Assembly (NCBI RefSeq): GCF_001865015.1
Contig: NZ_MJGV01000002.1
Span: 252,494 to 316,493, forward strand
DNA length: 64,000 nucleotides
Direction of reading: 5' to 3'
From: Curtobacterium sp. MMLR14_010
Lineage (GTDB): Bacteria > Actinomycetota > Actinomycetes > Actinomycetales > Microbacteriaceae
This document shows, piece after piece, positions 1 through 8,536 of this stretch; the first letter of the stretch is position 1, and each line of letters opens with the position of its first letter. Under the pieces are notes generated by a model that was not told the origin of the DNA, made no database searches, and saw only the letters and a program-made list of their open reading frames with translations. The position numbers and the translations under genes were made by a program.

Positions 1-311
1 GCAAGGCGTACAACGCAGCGACCGAGTCGCAGCGCGGCAACGTCGTCCCGGTCGAGATCACCGTCTACGAGGACCGTTCGTTCACGTTCATCCTCAAGAC
101 CCCGCCGGCCGCCGAGCTCATCAAGAAGGCTGCGGGTGTGCAGAAGGGGTCAGCGACCCCGCACACGGTCAAGGTCGCGAAGATCTCGATGGACCAGGTC
201 CGTCAGATCGCCGAGACCAAGCAGGCCGACCTGAACGCCAACGACATCGAGCAGGCCGCGAAGATCATCGCCGGCACCGCACGCTCGATGGGCATCACGG
301 TCGAGGCCTAG
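1..311 (+). CDS. rplK: 50S ribosomal protein L11 (C-terminal part)
   Basis: The window opens inside this gene; 102 codons are visible, read from base 3 to the TAG at 309-311. The visible part holds the end of the N-terminal domain ([19 protein letters not shown]) and the rRNA-binding C-terminal domain ([15 protein letters not shown], then [18 protein letters not shown]). L11 binds the GTPase-associated region of 23S rRNA in the large subunit stalk base. It lies 89 bases before rplA on the same strand, the usual L11-L1 pair, and the two probably share one transcript. The identification is secure; the N-terminus lies outside the window. Confidence 0.97.
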   Translation, partial: KAYNAATESQRGNVVPVEITVYEDRSFTFILKTPPAAELIKKAAGVQKGSATPHTVKVAKISMDQVRQIAETKQADLNANDIEQAAKIIAGTARSMGITVEA

Positions 312-400
312 GCCTCACCGCCTCAGGCACACACCCCAGACACCCTTCCGTGGGAGAGCCTCGCCGGCTCGCCAACCACGTATCTCGCAAGGAGACCACC

Positions 401-1090
401 ATGGCGAAGAAGTCAAAGGCCTACCAGGCCGCGGCCGCGAAGATCCAGGCCGACAAGTTCTACACCCCGACCGAGGCCGTCGCCCTGGCCAAGGAGACCG
501 GCTCTGCGAAGACCGACTCCACGGTCGAGGTCGCGCTCAAGCTCGGCGTCGACCCCCGCAAGGCGGACCAGATGGTGCGCGGCACCGTCATCCTGCCGCA
601 CGGCACCGGCAAGACCGCCCGCGTCATCGTCTTCGCGACGGGTGCTGCGGCTGAGGCCGCCATCGCCGCCGGCGCCGACGAGGTCGGTGGCGACGAGCTC
701 ATCGCGAAGGTCGCCGAGGGCTACACCTCGTTCGACTCCGCCGTCTCGACCCCCGAGCTCATGGGCAAGGTCGGTCGTCTGGGCAAGGTGCTGGGCCCGC
801 GTGGCCTCATGCCGAACCCGAAGACCGGCACCGTGACCCCGAACGTCGCGCAGGCCGTGAACGACATCAAGGGCGGCAAGATCGAGTTCCGCGTCGACAA
901 GCACTCCAACGTGCACTTCGTCGTCGGCAAGGCCTCGTTCACCCCGGAGCAGCTCGACGAGAACATCTCGACCGCGCTCGAGGAGATCAACCGCCTCAAG
1001 CCGAGCGCCTCGAAGGGCCGCTACGTCATGAAGGGCGCCGTCTCGACGACCTTCGGACCGGGCATCCCGCTCGACGTCAACAGCATCTGA
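401..1090 (+). CDS. rplA: 50S ribosomal protein L1
   Basis: 229 residues, the normal length for bacterial L1, which binds 23S rRNA at the mobile L1 stalk next to the E site. The protein begins [15 protein letters not shown] and carries the L1 core around [19 protein letters not shown], followed by [20 protein letters not shown]. The reading frame stays open upstream to 350, but ATG 401 is chosen because an AAGGAG lies 6 bases before it and family members begin here. It follows rplK as the second gene of the pair and ends just before a long perfect hairpin. In other bacteria L1 can repress its own operon; no such control can be read here. Confidence 0.97.
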   Translation: MAKKSKAYQAAAAKIQADKFYTPTEAVALAKETGSAKTDSTVEVALKLGVDPRKADQMVRGTVILPHGTGKTARVIVFATGAAAEAAIAAGADEVGGDELIAKVAEGYTSFDSAVSTPELMGKVGRLGKVLGPRGLMPNPKTGTVTPNVAQAVNDIKGGKIEFRVDKHSNVHFVVGKASFTPEQLDENISTALEEINRLKPSASKGRYVMKGAVSTTFGPGIPLDVNSI

Positions 1091-1108
1091 TCGTCCTGAT
1101 CTGATCAC

Positions 1109-1148
1109 CACGAACGCCCCGGACCGACATCGGTCCGGGGCGTTCGTG
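1109..1148 (+). terminator. Hairpin terminator after rplA
   Basis: Bases 1109-1127 and 1130-1148 are perfectly complementary (19 bp), starting 18 bases after the rplA stop. There is no T tract, which is common for high-GC Actinobacteria. It probably ends the rplK-rplA transcript and insulates the leaderless gene that follows. Confidence 0.8.
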
Positions 1149-1160
1149 CGTCCCGCCCAC

Positions 1161-1166
1161 TAGCGT
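1161..1166 (+). promoter_or_regulatory. -10 box of leaderless promoter
   Basis: TAGCGT ends exactly 6 bases before the GTG at 1173, so transcription should start at or next to the start codon. No Shine-Dalgarno sequence is present. The same geometry recurs at several other genes in the window. Confidence 0.65.
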
Positions 1167-1172
1167 GGCACC

Positions 1173-1787
1173 GTGCGCACGTTCGTCAACACCCTCCGGC
1201 TCGTCGCCGTCGTCCTGGTCGTCGCCGCGATCATCGCGCAGTTCCTGCGGAGCATCGCGAGCCCGACGTTCAACCCCTTCAACTTCTTCGGGTACTTCAC
1301 GATCCAGTCGAACGTGTTCATCGCGGTCGCGATGGCCGTCACGCTGGTGGCCGCGGCGAAGCGGCAACGCGAGGGACTCGGTGCGTCGGTGTTCCGCGGT
1401 GCGTCGACGGTCTACATCGCCACGACGGGCATCGTCTACAACACCCTGCTCGTGCACGCGTCGCTCGACCAGTCGTTCACGGTGCAGTGGTCGAACGACG
1501 TCCTGCACCGGGTGCTCCCCGTGTACGCCGTCCTCGACTGGCTGCTGTTCTCGGACCGGGCACGCCTGCTGCTGCGGCACGTCTGGCTGTTCCTGATCTA
1601 CCCCGCGGTCTGGCTGGTGGTGGTCCTGGTCCGCGGTGCGACCGACGGCTGGGTGCCCTACCCGTTCCTCGACCCGGGCCAGGGCTACGGCGTCGTCGCG
1701 CTGTACTGCCTCGGCGTCGCCGTCTTCATCGGGTTGATGGGGATCCTGGTGGTCGGCATGAGTCGTCTCCGCCTGGTCAGGGTCTGA
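1173..1787 (+). CDS. Pr6Pr-type six-helix membrane protein
   Basis: 204 residues with about six hydrophobic segments, near residues 7-25, 42-61, 88-103, 115-130, 138-155 and 174-198. The pattern, with FGYFTIQSNVF after helix 1 and PYPFLDPG before the last helix, matches the Pr6Pr family of predicted integral membrane proteins, whose function is unknown. GTG 1173 is taken as the start because it sits 6 bases downstream of a TAGCGT -10 box and has no ribosome-binding site, as expected for a leaderless message. The gene is monocistronic, between the rplA terminator and a convergent nuclease gene. The family call is fairly sure; any role would be a guess. Confidence 0.75.
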   Translation: MRTFVNTLRLVAVVLVVAAIIAQFLRSIASPTFNPFNFFGYFTIQSNVFIAVAMAVTLVAAAKRQREGLGASVFRGASTVYIATTGIVYNTLLVHASLDQSFTVQWSNDVLHRVLPVYAVLDWLLFSDRARLLLRHVWLFLIYPAVWLVVVLVRGATDGWVPYPFLDPGQGYGVVALYCLGVAVFIGLMGILVVGMSRLRLVRV

Positions 1788-1812
1788 CGACGTCCACGCG
1801 GTGACGCCAGGC

Positions 1813-1836
1813 GGTCCGATCCCGGCCGGGACCGAC
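1813..1836. other. GC palindrome between convergent genes
   Basis: TCCCGGCCGGGA at 1820-1831 is a perfect 12-base palindrome in the 232-base spacer between two convergent genes. It may help terminate either transcript. Nothing else recognisable was found in 1788-2019. Confidence 0.3.
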
Positions 1837-2019
1837 GGAGGCCGTCGGGTCGGCACTCCGCCGGTCGGTCGAGGGCGGATCAGGTGCGCTCGGCCAGCCG
1901 GGTCCGCGAACAGTGTCGTCGTCGACGCGTGCGGATCGGGACGGCGGCCGGGGTCCGGGGCTGCAGTGCGGTCAGCATAGGTCAGGACCGGAAGCACGTC
2001 CAGTGCCGGAACCGACCGG

Positions 2020-2706
2020 TCAGCGGGCCGTGCGGAGCCGGTCGAGCACCATGTCCGCGAGCCCGACGAGCCCGCGGATCTGGTCGTCGTCGCGGTCGAT
2101 CCACCGGCACTCGGGCTCGTCGGCGACGGGCACGAAGTCGTCGTGCTTCTCCCAGACGAACAGCGTGCGCTCGGCGCCGAGGACGTACTGCTGCCACCAC
2201 ACCTGGCGGAGGTAGTGGCGGGGGATGCGCTTCCACCCGTTCGCGGTGGTCTTGATCTCGGCGAGCAGGAGTCGGCCGTCGCGGTCGTGCCCGACACCGT
2301 CCGGGGTGGCGAGGTGCGCGCGGTTCGCCGCGGCGTGGAACAGGTGCGCCGACGGCAGGATCCCGTGGGTCGCGGCGACCCAGGCGGCGAGGACGGGTTC
2401 GCGGTCCTTGCCGTGCTCGGTGTAGACGTTGCCGGAGAACCGGGAGCCGTAGCGCTTGTCGGTGACGACGGCCTCGACCGCGTGCAGCGATGCCAGCCGG
2501 GCGACGTCGGTGGCGGTGATGCCCATCGCGCGGGCGCGGAGCCAGGCGACGCGGTCGGAGGAGTGCGCGACGATCCGCTCGGTGTGGCCGCGCAGGGCGG
2601 TGAAGCTGTCCCGTCTGACCGGCGGGGTGTGCGCGACCGCCGGGGACGCGTCGGGGCCGGCCAGGGCCTCCAGACTGTCCCACAGGGTGGGCTGCACGAT
2701 CGTCAC
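2020..2706 (-). CDS. YqaJ-like exonuclease family protein
   Basis: 228 residues. The order of motifs fits the YqaJ/lambda-exonuclease branch of PD-(D/E)XK nucleases: MGITATDVARL (YqaJ-type substrate loop), YTEHGKDREPVLAAWV, then ATPDGVGHDRDGRLLLAEIKTT, where Asp and the E-x-K supply the metal site, and a late QVWWQQYVLG helix. Phage relatives make 3' overhangs for recombination, but this copy has no phage neighbours or annealing protein beside it and is probably a resident chromosomal gene. The frame stays open far upstream; GTG 2706 is chosen because a weak -10-like GAGAAT (2713-2718) precedes it by 6 bases and the YqaJ fold starts soon after. Confidence 0.7.
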   Translation of the reverse strand: MTIVQPTLWDSLEALAGPDASPAVAHTPPVRRDSFTALRGHTERIVAHSSDRVAWLRARAMGITATDVARLASLHAVEAVVTDKRYGSRFSGNVYTEHGKDREPVLAAWVAATHGILPSAHLFHAAANRAHLATPDGVGHDRDGRLLLAEIKTTANGWKRIPRHYLRQVWWQQYVLGAERTLFVWEKHDDFVPVADEPECRWIDRDDDQIRGLVGLADMVLDRLRTAR

Positions 2707-2753
2707 CAGACGATTCTCCACCCGTCCACCGACGTGCCGGAACCGGCGCGCGG

Positions 2754-3965
2754 TCAGGACACGAGCTCCCGGCCCTCGGCGAAGGTGACGAGCTCGTCGA
2801 CACCGGCGGGGGAGAGGGCGTACCCGATGGCGAGTGCAGCGGCTCCCTGCAGTGCGGCGATGCCACCGGCGCGGGACTGGGCGATGACGAGGTGCTCGGT
2901 GGCGAGGGGCATCGAGCGGGAGTAGACGACCTCCCGGACGCCGGCGAGCAGGTGCTCCCCGGCCTGGGTGATCGAGCCGCCGAGGACGATGACCGACGGG
3001 TTCATCAGCGAGACGCACGTGGCCAGGACCTCGCCGATGTCGCGCCCGGCCTGCCGCACGGCGCCGATCGCGTCGAGGTCCGAGCGGGTGACCAGGTCGA
3101 TGACGTCCGCGCTCGTGTGGACGTCGTGTCCCTTGGCGCGGAGGGCGCGGGCGATCGCGGGGCCGGACGCGACCGCTTCGAGGCAGCCGGTGTTGCCGCA
3201 GTGGCAGGGGACGCTGCCGGCGCTCGACACCCGGACGTGCCCGATGTCGCCCGCGGTGCCCTGGGCGCCGCGCTGGAGCCGGCCCTCGGACACGATGCCG
3301 GACCCGATGCCGGTCGCGACCTTGACGAAGAGCAGATGGTCGACCCCCGACCACCCGTGCTCGCGCTCCCCGAGCGCGGCGATGTTGACGTCGTTGTCGA
3401 GGAGGACGTGTGCCTGGATGTGCTGCCGGAGCCAGGCGGGGACGTCGAAGCCGTCCCACCCGGGCATGATCGGCGGGTTCGCGGGGCGCCCGGTGGAGAA
3501 CTCGACGGGGCCCGGCACGCCGATGCCGATCGCGATCACGTCGTCACGGGTCCGGCCGACCTCGTCGAGGAGGTCGTCGATGGCCTGCACGAGCCAGGTG
3601 AGCGTCGGGACGGGGCCGGCGGCGATGTCGATCTGGGCCTCGCGGGTGGCGAGCGGCCGTGCGACGAGGTCCGTCACGGCGACACGGCCGTGGGAGGCGC
3701 CGAGGTCGGCGGCGATGACCAGGCGGGAGGTGGGCCGCAGCGCGACCTGTGCGGGCGGACGTCCGCCGGTGGAGGCAGCCGTCTCGACCGCGCCGACGAG
3801 GCCGACGTCGATGAGGGCGTCCAGGCGCACGCCGATGGTCGAGCGTGCTGCTCCCGTCAGGGCGGCGAGTTCCGACCGGGTCCGCGGCACACCGTCGCGG
3901 AGGATCTGGAAGAGCTCGCTCGTCCCGACCGGAGGCGACGCTGCCGTCCGTGCCAAGTCGACCAT
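2754..3965 (-). CDS. ROK-family transcriptional regulator
   Basis: 403 residues. The N-terminus has a winged helix-turn-helix (TSELFQILRDGVPRTRSEL, then ARSTIGVRLDALIDVGLV) followed by a ROK sugar-kinase-like fold with GIGVPGPV, an LLDNDVN segment and the ROK zinc motif GH...CHCGNTGCLEAVASG. Such NagC/XylR-type proteins repress sugar genes and release DNA on binding a sugar or sugar phosphate. The gene is divergent from the sugar operon starting at 4110, so it is the likely local repressor. ATG 3965 is used; an ATG 12 codons upstream is also in frame but adds a sequence unlike the family start. The effector cannot be deduced. Confidence 0.88.
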   Translation of the reverse strand: MVDLARTAASPPVGTSELFQILRDGVPRTRSELAALTGAARSTIGVRLDALIDVGLVGAVETAASTGGRPPAQVALRPTSRLVIAADLGASHGRVAVTDLVARPLATREAQIDIAAGPVPTLTWLVQAIDDLLDEVGRTRDDVIAIGIGVPGPVEFSTGRPANPPIMPGWDGFDVPAWLRQHIQAHVLLDNDVNIAALGEREHGWSGVDHLLFVKVATGIGSGIVSEGRLQRGAQGTAGDIGHVRVSSAGSVPCHCGNTGCLEAVASGPAIARALRAKGHDVHTSADVIDLVTRSDLDAIGAVRQAGRDIGEVLATCVSLMNPSVIVLGGSITQAGEHLLAGVREVVYSRSMPLATEHLVIAQSRAGGIAALQGAAALAIGYALSPAGVDELVTFAEGRELVS

Positions 3966-3980
3966 GGTGCGAGTGAAACA

Positions 3981-4008
3981 CACTTCGAATGCGCCACGCA
4001 ACGAAGTG
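3981..4008. promoter_or_regulatory. Candidate ROK operator
   Basis: CACTTCG (3981-3987) and CGAAGTG (4002-4008) are perfect inverted arms with a 14-base spacer, 16 bases upstream of the ROK start and before the divergent sugar promoter. Placement and symmetry suggest the operator for autoregulation and for repression of the sugar operon. Confidence 0.5.
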
Positions 4009-4032
4009 CGTCGAACGTCTGCGGACTTCTGC

Positions 4033-4061
4033 TTGACGACCGACAGAAGTACTCGTAGTGT
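4033..4061 (+). promoter_or_regulatory. Promoter of sugar operon
   Basis: TTGACG (4033-4038), a 17-base spacer, and TAGTGT (4056-4061) form a near-consensus housekeeping promoter. The predicted start near 4068 leaves a leader of about 42 bases with a GAGGAG ribosome-binding site before GTG 4110. Confidence 0.75.
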
Positions 4062-4109
4062 GACGATCGGTCAGTGACGACCCGCACCAACTCGACGAGG
4101 AGAACACCG

Positions 4110-4856
4110 GTGACCCAACCGCTTTCGGTCCAGCTCTACACGGTCCGTGACGCGCTCTCGGCCGATCTGCCCGGCACGCTGCAGCGCCTCGCCGGCATCG
4201 GCTTCACGAACGTGGAGCTCTTCGGCTACGTCGACCGCGCCGACGAGTACGCGACCGCCCTGCGGGACGCCGGCCTCGTCGCACCGAGCGGCCACGCCCG
4301 ACTGCTGGACGCCGGTGAACAGGACCTCGAGCAGATCTTCCACGCCACCTCCACGGTCGGCACGGGCACGCTCATCGACCCGCACATCGACGAGGCCCGC
4401 TGGACCACCCGCGAGGACGTCGAGGCGATCGCCCGCGAGCTGAGCGCCCTCGCGCCCCGCGCCGCCGACCACGGCCTGACGCTCGGCTACCACAACCACG
4501 CGTTCGAGTTCTCGAACCGCATCGACGGCGTCAGCGCCTACGAGGTCTTCGCCGACGCACTGTCCGACGACGTCGTGCTCGAGCTCGACACCTACTGGGT
4601 CACGGTCGGCGGTGACGACCCGGTGGCGATCATCGGCAAGTACGGCGACAAGGTCCAGTTCCTGCACGTCAAGGACGGCGACGGCTCGCACGACGACACG
4701 AAGCAGGTCGCCGTGGGCAACGGCATCATGCCGATCGCGGAGATCATCGCCGCGGCGCCCGACGCCCAGCACGTGATCGAGCTCGACGACCACGAGGGTG
4801 ACGTGTTCCAGGCCGTCGCCGACTCGTACGCATTCCTGCAGGGAGCACACGCATGA
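4110..4856 (+). CDS. Sugar phosphate isomerase/epimerase (IolE-like TIM barrel)
   Basis: 248 residues. Family features are the opening SVQLYTVRDALSADLPGTL, the central GLTLGYHNHAFEF, and ELDTYWVTVGG followed by FLHVKDGDG near the end, which supply Glu, Asp and His metal ligands of the xylose-isomerase-like TIM barrel. Members interconvert sugars, inosose or hydroxypyruvate-type substrates in the cytoplasm. The frame is open from 4074, but GTG 4110 has a GAGGAG 7 bases upstream and follows the promoter properly. It overlaps the next gene by 4 bases (ATGA), so the two are coupled. With the dehydrogenase and ABC genes it suggests catabolism of one imported sugar or polyol whose identity is unknown. 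Confidence 0.82.
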   Translation: MTQPLSVQLYTVRDALSADLPGTLQRLAGIGFTNVELFGYVDRADEYATALRDAGLVAPSGHARLLDAGEQDLEQIFHATSTVGTGTLIDPHIDEARWTTREDVEAIARELSALAPRAADHGLTLGYHNHAFEFSNRIDGVSAYEVFADALSDDVVLELDTYWVTVGGDDPVAIIGKYGDKVQFLHVKDGDGSHDDTKQVAVGNGIMPIAEIIAAAPDAQHVIELDDHEGDVFQAVADSYAFLQGAHA

Positions 4857-6028
4857 CCGACACCACGACCGACACCACGTCGGCCACCACGACCGACACG
4901 ACCGCGGCCACCGCGGCCACCCGGAAGACCGGCCGCGTCGGCGTCGGGGTCATCGGCGCCGGGGTCATCTCCGACCAGTACCTCGGCAACCTCACCGTCT
5001 TCCCCGACGTGCAGGTCCGCTTCATCGCCGACATCGACCTGGAGCGCGCTGCCGCCCAGGCCGAGAAGTGGGGCGTCGCGGGGTCCGGCACCGTCGAGGA
5101 GCTCCTCGCCGACGACGACATCGAGATCGTGGTCAACCTGACGATCCCCGCCGCTCACGTCGAGGTCGCCATGCAGGCCATCGCCGCCGGCAAGCACGTC
5201 TGGGGCGAGAAGCCGTACGCCCTCGACCGTGAGAGCGCCACGCAACTCCGTGACGCCGCGGCCGCCGCCGGCCTGACCGTCTCCGTCGCCCCGGACACCT
5301 TCCTCGGTGCCGGCCTGCAGACCGCGCTCCGCACGATCCGCGACGGCCGCATCGGCACGCCGCTGAACGGCCTGACGCTGTTCCAGAGCCCCGGCCCGGA
5401 GTCGTGGCACCCGAGCCCCGAGTTCCTCTTCGCGTACGGTGCCGGCCCGCTGTTCGACATCGGCCCGTACTACATCACCACGCTCGTCCAGGCCTTCGGC
5501 CCGGTCAAGAAGGTCACCGCCACCGCGTCGAAGTCCCGTGCCACGCGCACGATCGGCTCCGGCCCGAAGGCGGGCACCGAGTTCCCGGTCGACGTCCCGA
5601 CGAACCACTCCGCGCTCATCGAGTTCGAGGACGGCGGGAGCGCGCAGAGCGTCTTCTCGTTCGAGTCGGACCGCGGCCGGACCGGCTTCGTGGAGATCGC
5701 GGGCGAGACCGGCACGGTCGTCTTCCCCGACCCGAACGACTTCGACGGCGACACCGAGCTGTACGCGCTCGGTTCCGAGGAGCCGGAGACCATCCCGGCC
5801 GTCGGGTCCACCTACTCGCGGGGGACCGGTGTGGTCGACCTGGCCCGCTCCCTCCGTGCCGGCGAGGAGAACCGGGTCCCCGGGGCCCTCGCCTTCCACG
5901 TCCTCGACGTGATGGTCTCCATCGCCGAGGCCGCAGAACGTGGCGAGGCGGTGCTCGTGACGAGCACCGTGTCGCCGTCCCAGACCCTCACCGAAGGCTG
6001 GGACCCCGCGGAACAGACCCTGGTCTGA
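4853..6028 (+). CDS. Gfo/Idh/MocA family oxidoreductase
   Basis: 391 residues. A Thr/Ala-rich tail of about 25 residues precedes a Rossmann fold (VGVGVIGAGVISDQYLGNL), and the family signature GEKPYAL follows near residue 121. The C-terminal alpha/beta domain includes FAYGAGPLFDIGPYYI. Such enzymes use NAD(P) to oxidise or reduce sugars or inositols. ATG 4853 overlaps the isomerase stop by 4 bases. The N-terminal threonine tail (TDTTTDTTSATTTDTT) is unusual and probably disordered. The pairing with an IolE-like isomerase is common in sugar or polyol operons. Substrate unknown. Confidence 0.85.
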   Translation: MTDTTTDTTSATTTDTTAATAATRKTGRVGVGVIGAGVISDQYLGNLTVFPDVQVRFIADIDLERAAAQAEKWGVAGSGTVEELLADDDIEIVVNLTIPAAHVEVAMQAIAAGKHVWGEKPYALDRESATQLRDAAAAAGLTVSVAPDTFLGAGLQTALRTIRDGRIGTPLNGLTLFQSPGPESWHPSPEFLFAYGAGPLFDIGPYYITTLVQAFGPVKKVTATASKSRATRTIGSGPKAGTEFPVDVPTNHSALIEFEDGGSAQSVFSFESDRGRTGFVEIAGETGTVVFPDPNDFDGDTELYALGSEEPETIPAVGSTYSRGTGVVDLARSLRAGEENRVPGALAFHVLDVMVSIAEAAERGEAVLVTSTVSPSQTLTEGWDPAEQTLV

Positions 6029-6077
6029 GCTGCAGAACACCGGAACACCGAAGACAGAACACAGCAGCACCCGAACC

Positions 6078-6091
6078 GCTCCTCCCGGAGC
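6078..6091 (+). other. Small hairpin before binding-protein gene
   Basis: GCTCC and GGAGC flank a 4-base loop in the 111-base gap before the binding-protein gene. It could stabilise a processed transcript of that gene; it is too weak to be a firm terminator. Confidence 0.3.
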
Positions 6092-6139
6092 ACAGCACCA
6101 CCCCCTTGCACCATCTCAACGACGAGAAAGTAGAGAGTC

Positions 6140-7441
6140 ATGCGCACTGTCACCCGCGCACTGGCCATCACCGCGGCCGCGGCACTCACCGTGACCGGCC
6201 TCGCAGCCTGCTCCGCCGGAGGGTCCGGTTCCTCCGGCGACTCCAAGACGCTCACGTACTGGGCGTCGAACCAGGGCACGTCCCTGCAGAACGACAAGGA
6301 GGTGCTGACCCCCGTCCTCAAGAAGTTCACCAAGGAGACCGGGATCAAGGTCGACCTCCAGGTCATCGGCTGGAACGACCTGCAGACGAAGATCCAGACC
6401 GCCGTCACCTCGGGCCAGGGCCCGGACGTCGTCAACATCGGCAACACCTGGGCGACCTCGCTCCAGGCCACCGGCGCCTTCAAGGAGTTCGGTGACTCGG
6501 AGATGAAGGCGATCGGCGGTGCCGACAAGTTCGGCAAGGTCGCGCTCTCGACCGGTGGCGCCCCCGGCAAGACCGTCACGAGCGTCCCGCTCTACGGCCT
6601 CGCCTACGGCCTGTACTACAACAAGCAGATGCTCAAGGACGCGAACATCACGCCGCCCACCACGTGGGAGGAGCTCGTCACCGACGCGGAGAAGCTCACG
6701 ACCGGTGGCAAGTACGGCTTCAGCATCGCCGGTGGTTCGTACACCGAGAACGCGCACTTCGCGTTCATCAACTCGGCGCAGAACGGCGGCGAGTGGTTCG
6801 ACAAGAGCGGCAAGCCGACCTTCACCTCGAAGGCCAACGTCGACGGCATCAAGCGCTACCTGGACCTCATGCAGGAGTCCAAGGTCGCGAACCCGTCGAA
6901 CGCGCAGTACGACAACGCCACCCAGTCGGTCACGGACTTCGCGAACAAGAAGGCCGCGATGATCCTCAACCAGAACAACGCCAACAACACGATCGAGTCC
7001 CTCGGCATGAAGTCGGACGAGTACGGCGTCGTCGCCCTGCCCGCCCCCGAGGGCGGCAAGGACGTCGCCAGCTTCCCGGCCGGCATCAACCTGTCGGTCT
7101 TCAAGAACACGAAGAACGAGGCCGGCGCGCTCAAGTTCGTCAAGTACATGACGAGCGCGAACACGCAGACCACGCTCGACAAGCCGTACTCGGCGCTCCC
7201 GGTGCTCGCCGCCGCCGCTGACTCGGTCACCGACGAGCAGACGAAGACGTTCCTCGACATCTACAACAACAAGGCGAAGCCGCTCCCGCTGGTGCCCGCC
7301 GAGGACCAGTTCGAGTCCACGGTCGGCAAGGCGATGAACGACATGTTCGCCAAGATCGCGACCGGTGGCACCGTCTCCGCCGGTGACATCAAGTCCGCAC
7401 TGCAGACCGCCCAGGACCAGGTGTCCCAGGCGAACGGCTGA
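6140..7441 (+). CDS. Carbohydrate ABC transporter substrate-binding lipoprotein
   Basis: 433 residues. Residues 1-24 form a lipoprotein signal (two Arg, a hydrophobic stretch, then the lipobox LAAC with Cys 24), followed by a Ser/Gly linker and a family 1 (MalE/UgpB-like) solute-binding fold: LTYWASNQGTSLQ, GPDVVNIGNTWATSLQATGA, YGLYYNKQMLKDANI, TTWEELVTDAEKL, and ILNQNNANNT. It should capture a sugar outside the membrane and deliver it to the two permeases downstream. The gene lies third in the ROK-controlled operon. The start is ATG 6140; the signal sequence begins directly there. The sugar cannot be inferred. Confidence 0.92.
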   Translation: MRTVTRALAITAAAALTVTGLAACSAGGSGSSGDSKTLTYWASNQGTSLQNDKEVLTPVLKKFTKETGIKVDLQVIGWNDLQTKIQTAVTSGQGPDVVNIGNTWATSLQATGAFKEFGDSEMKAIGGADKFGKVALSTGGAPGKTVTSVPLYGLAYGLYYNKQMLKDANITPPTTWEELVTDAEKLTTGGKYGFSIAGGSYTENAHFAFINSAQNGGEWFDKSGKPTFTSKANVDGIKRYLDLMQESKVANPSNAQYDNATQSVTDFANKKAAMILNQNNANNTIESLGMKSDEYGVVALPAPEGGKDVASFPAGINLSVFKNTKNEAGALKFVKYMTSANTQTTLDKPYSALPVLAAAADSVTDEQTKTFLDIYNNKAKPLPLVPAEDQFESTVGKAMNDMFAKIATGGTVSAGDIKSALQTAQDQVSQANG

Positions 7442-7455
7442 TCCACACCCAGCCA

Positions 7456-7496
7456 GGAGGCTCGGGGCGCGTCCCACACGACCGCCCCGGGCCTCC
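7456..7496 (+). other. Hairpin between binding-protein and permease genes
   Basis: Bases 7456-7469 pair with 7483-7496 (14 bp with one G-U pair, 13-base loop). Hairpins here in sugar ABC operons often protect the abundant binding-protein mRNA or reduce read-through into permease genes. That role is inferred from position. Confidence 0.55.
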
Positions 7497-7543
7497 ACCC
7501 CGCACCACCAGACTCGAACTCCTGACGCCGGAAGGCCCTGCCC

Positions 7544-8536
7544 ATGTCCACGACGGTCCTGCCTGACTCCGAGGCCATCGACCTGACGCACACGAAGGCC
7601 CCGACCCTGTCGGGTCCTCCGCCCAGGGGGAAGCGCCGCCTGCAGTGGCTGCCGTACGCCCTCGTCGGTCCTGCCATCCTCTTCGAGCTGCTCATCCACA
7701 TCGTGCCGATGCTCGTCGGCATCTGGATCAGCTTCGTCCAGCTCACCAAGTACTTCATCGCGAACTGGGGTGCCGCGCCCTTCGCCGGGCTGCACAACTA
7801 CTCCGTCGCGATCGACTTCAACCAGGCGATCGGTCGGGGGCTGCTCAACTCGTTCCTGATCACGTGCGCGTTCACCGTGCTCGTCGTCGGGCTCTCGTGG
7901 AGCTTCGGCATGGCCGCCGCGGTCGCGCTGCAGAAGGAGTTCCGGGGTCGCGGCCTGTTCCGCACCCTGTTCCTGGTGCCGTACGCACTGCCGATGTACG
8001 CCGGTGTCATCACGTGGAAGTTCATGTTCCAGCGTGACTCCGGTGCGCTGAACCACCTGCTCGTCGACCAGCTGCACCTGTTCGCCCAGGCGCCGTTCTG
8101 GCTCATCGGCAACAACGCCTTCGTGGCTGTCGTCGTCGTGGCGATCTGGAAGACCTGGCCGTTCGCGTTCCTCATGCTGATGGCCGGCCTGCAGTCCGTG
8201 CCGGCCGACGTGTACGAGGCCGCCTCGGTCGACGGTGCCAAGCCGTTCCGCCAGTGGCGCTCGATCACGCTGCCGATGGTCCGCCCGGTGAACGTGACGC
8301 TCGTGCTCGTGATGTTCCTCTGGACGTTCAACGACTTCAACACGCCGTTCGTGCTCTTCGGCTCGACCGCGCAGCCCCCGGCAGCCGACCTGCTCAGCTT
8401 CCACATCTACAACGCGTCGTTCATCACCTGGAACTTCGGCTCCGGCGCTGCCATGAGCGTGCTGCTCCTCATCTTCCTGCTCATCGTGACCGGCATCTAC
8501 CTCGCCGTGACCAACCGGAGGTCCGTCCGTGCGTGA
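7544..8536 (+). CDS. Sugar ABC transporter permease (MalF-like)
   Basis: 330 residues with six predicted helices after a cytoplasmic N-terminus of about 45 residues. The ABC permease (EAA) loop is clear near residues 225-245: VPADVYEAASVDGAKPFRQW, followed by RSITLPMVRPV. It forms the membrane channel with the following permease and binds an ATPase on the cytoplasmic side. No ATPase gene is present in this locus. The gene lies 102 bases after the binding-protein gene, past a hairpin, and overlaps the next permease by 8 bases. ATG 7544 is the first good start. Confidence 0.92.
   Translation: MSTTVLPDSEAIDLTHTKAPTLSGPPPRGKRRLQWLPYALVGPAILFELLIHIVPMLVGIWISFVQLTKYFIANWGAAPFAGLHNYSVAIDFNQAIGRGLLNSFLITCAFTVLVVGLSWSFGMAAAVALQKEFRGRGLFRTLFLVPYALPMYAGVITWKFMFQRDSGALNHLLVDQLHLFAQAPFWLIGNNAFVAVVVVAIWKTWPFAFLMLMAGLQSVPADVYEAASVDGAKPFRQWRSITLPMVRPVNVTLVLVMFLWTFNDFNTPFVLFGSTAQPPAADLLSFHIYNASFITWNFGSGAAMSVLLLIFLLIVTGIYLAVTNRRSVRA

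Noticed and set aside
2020..3965. Prophage remnant around the YqaJ gene
   Set aside because: No integrase, capsid or annealing-protein genes flank it.
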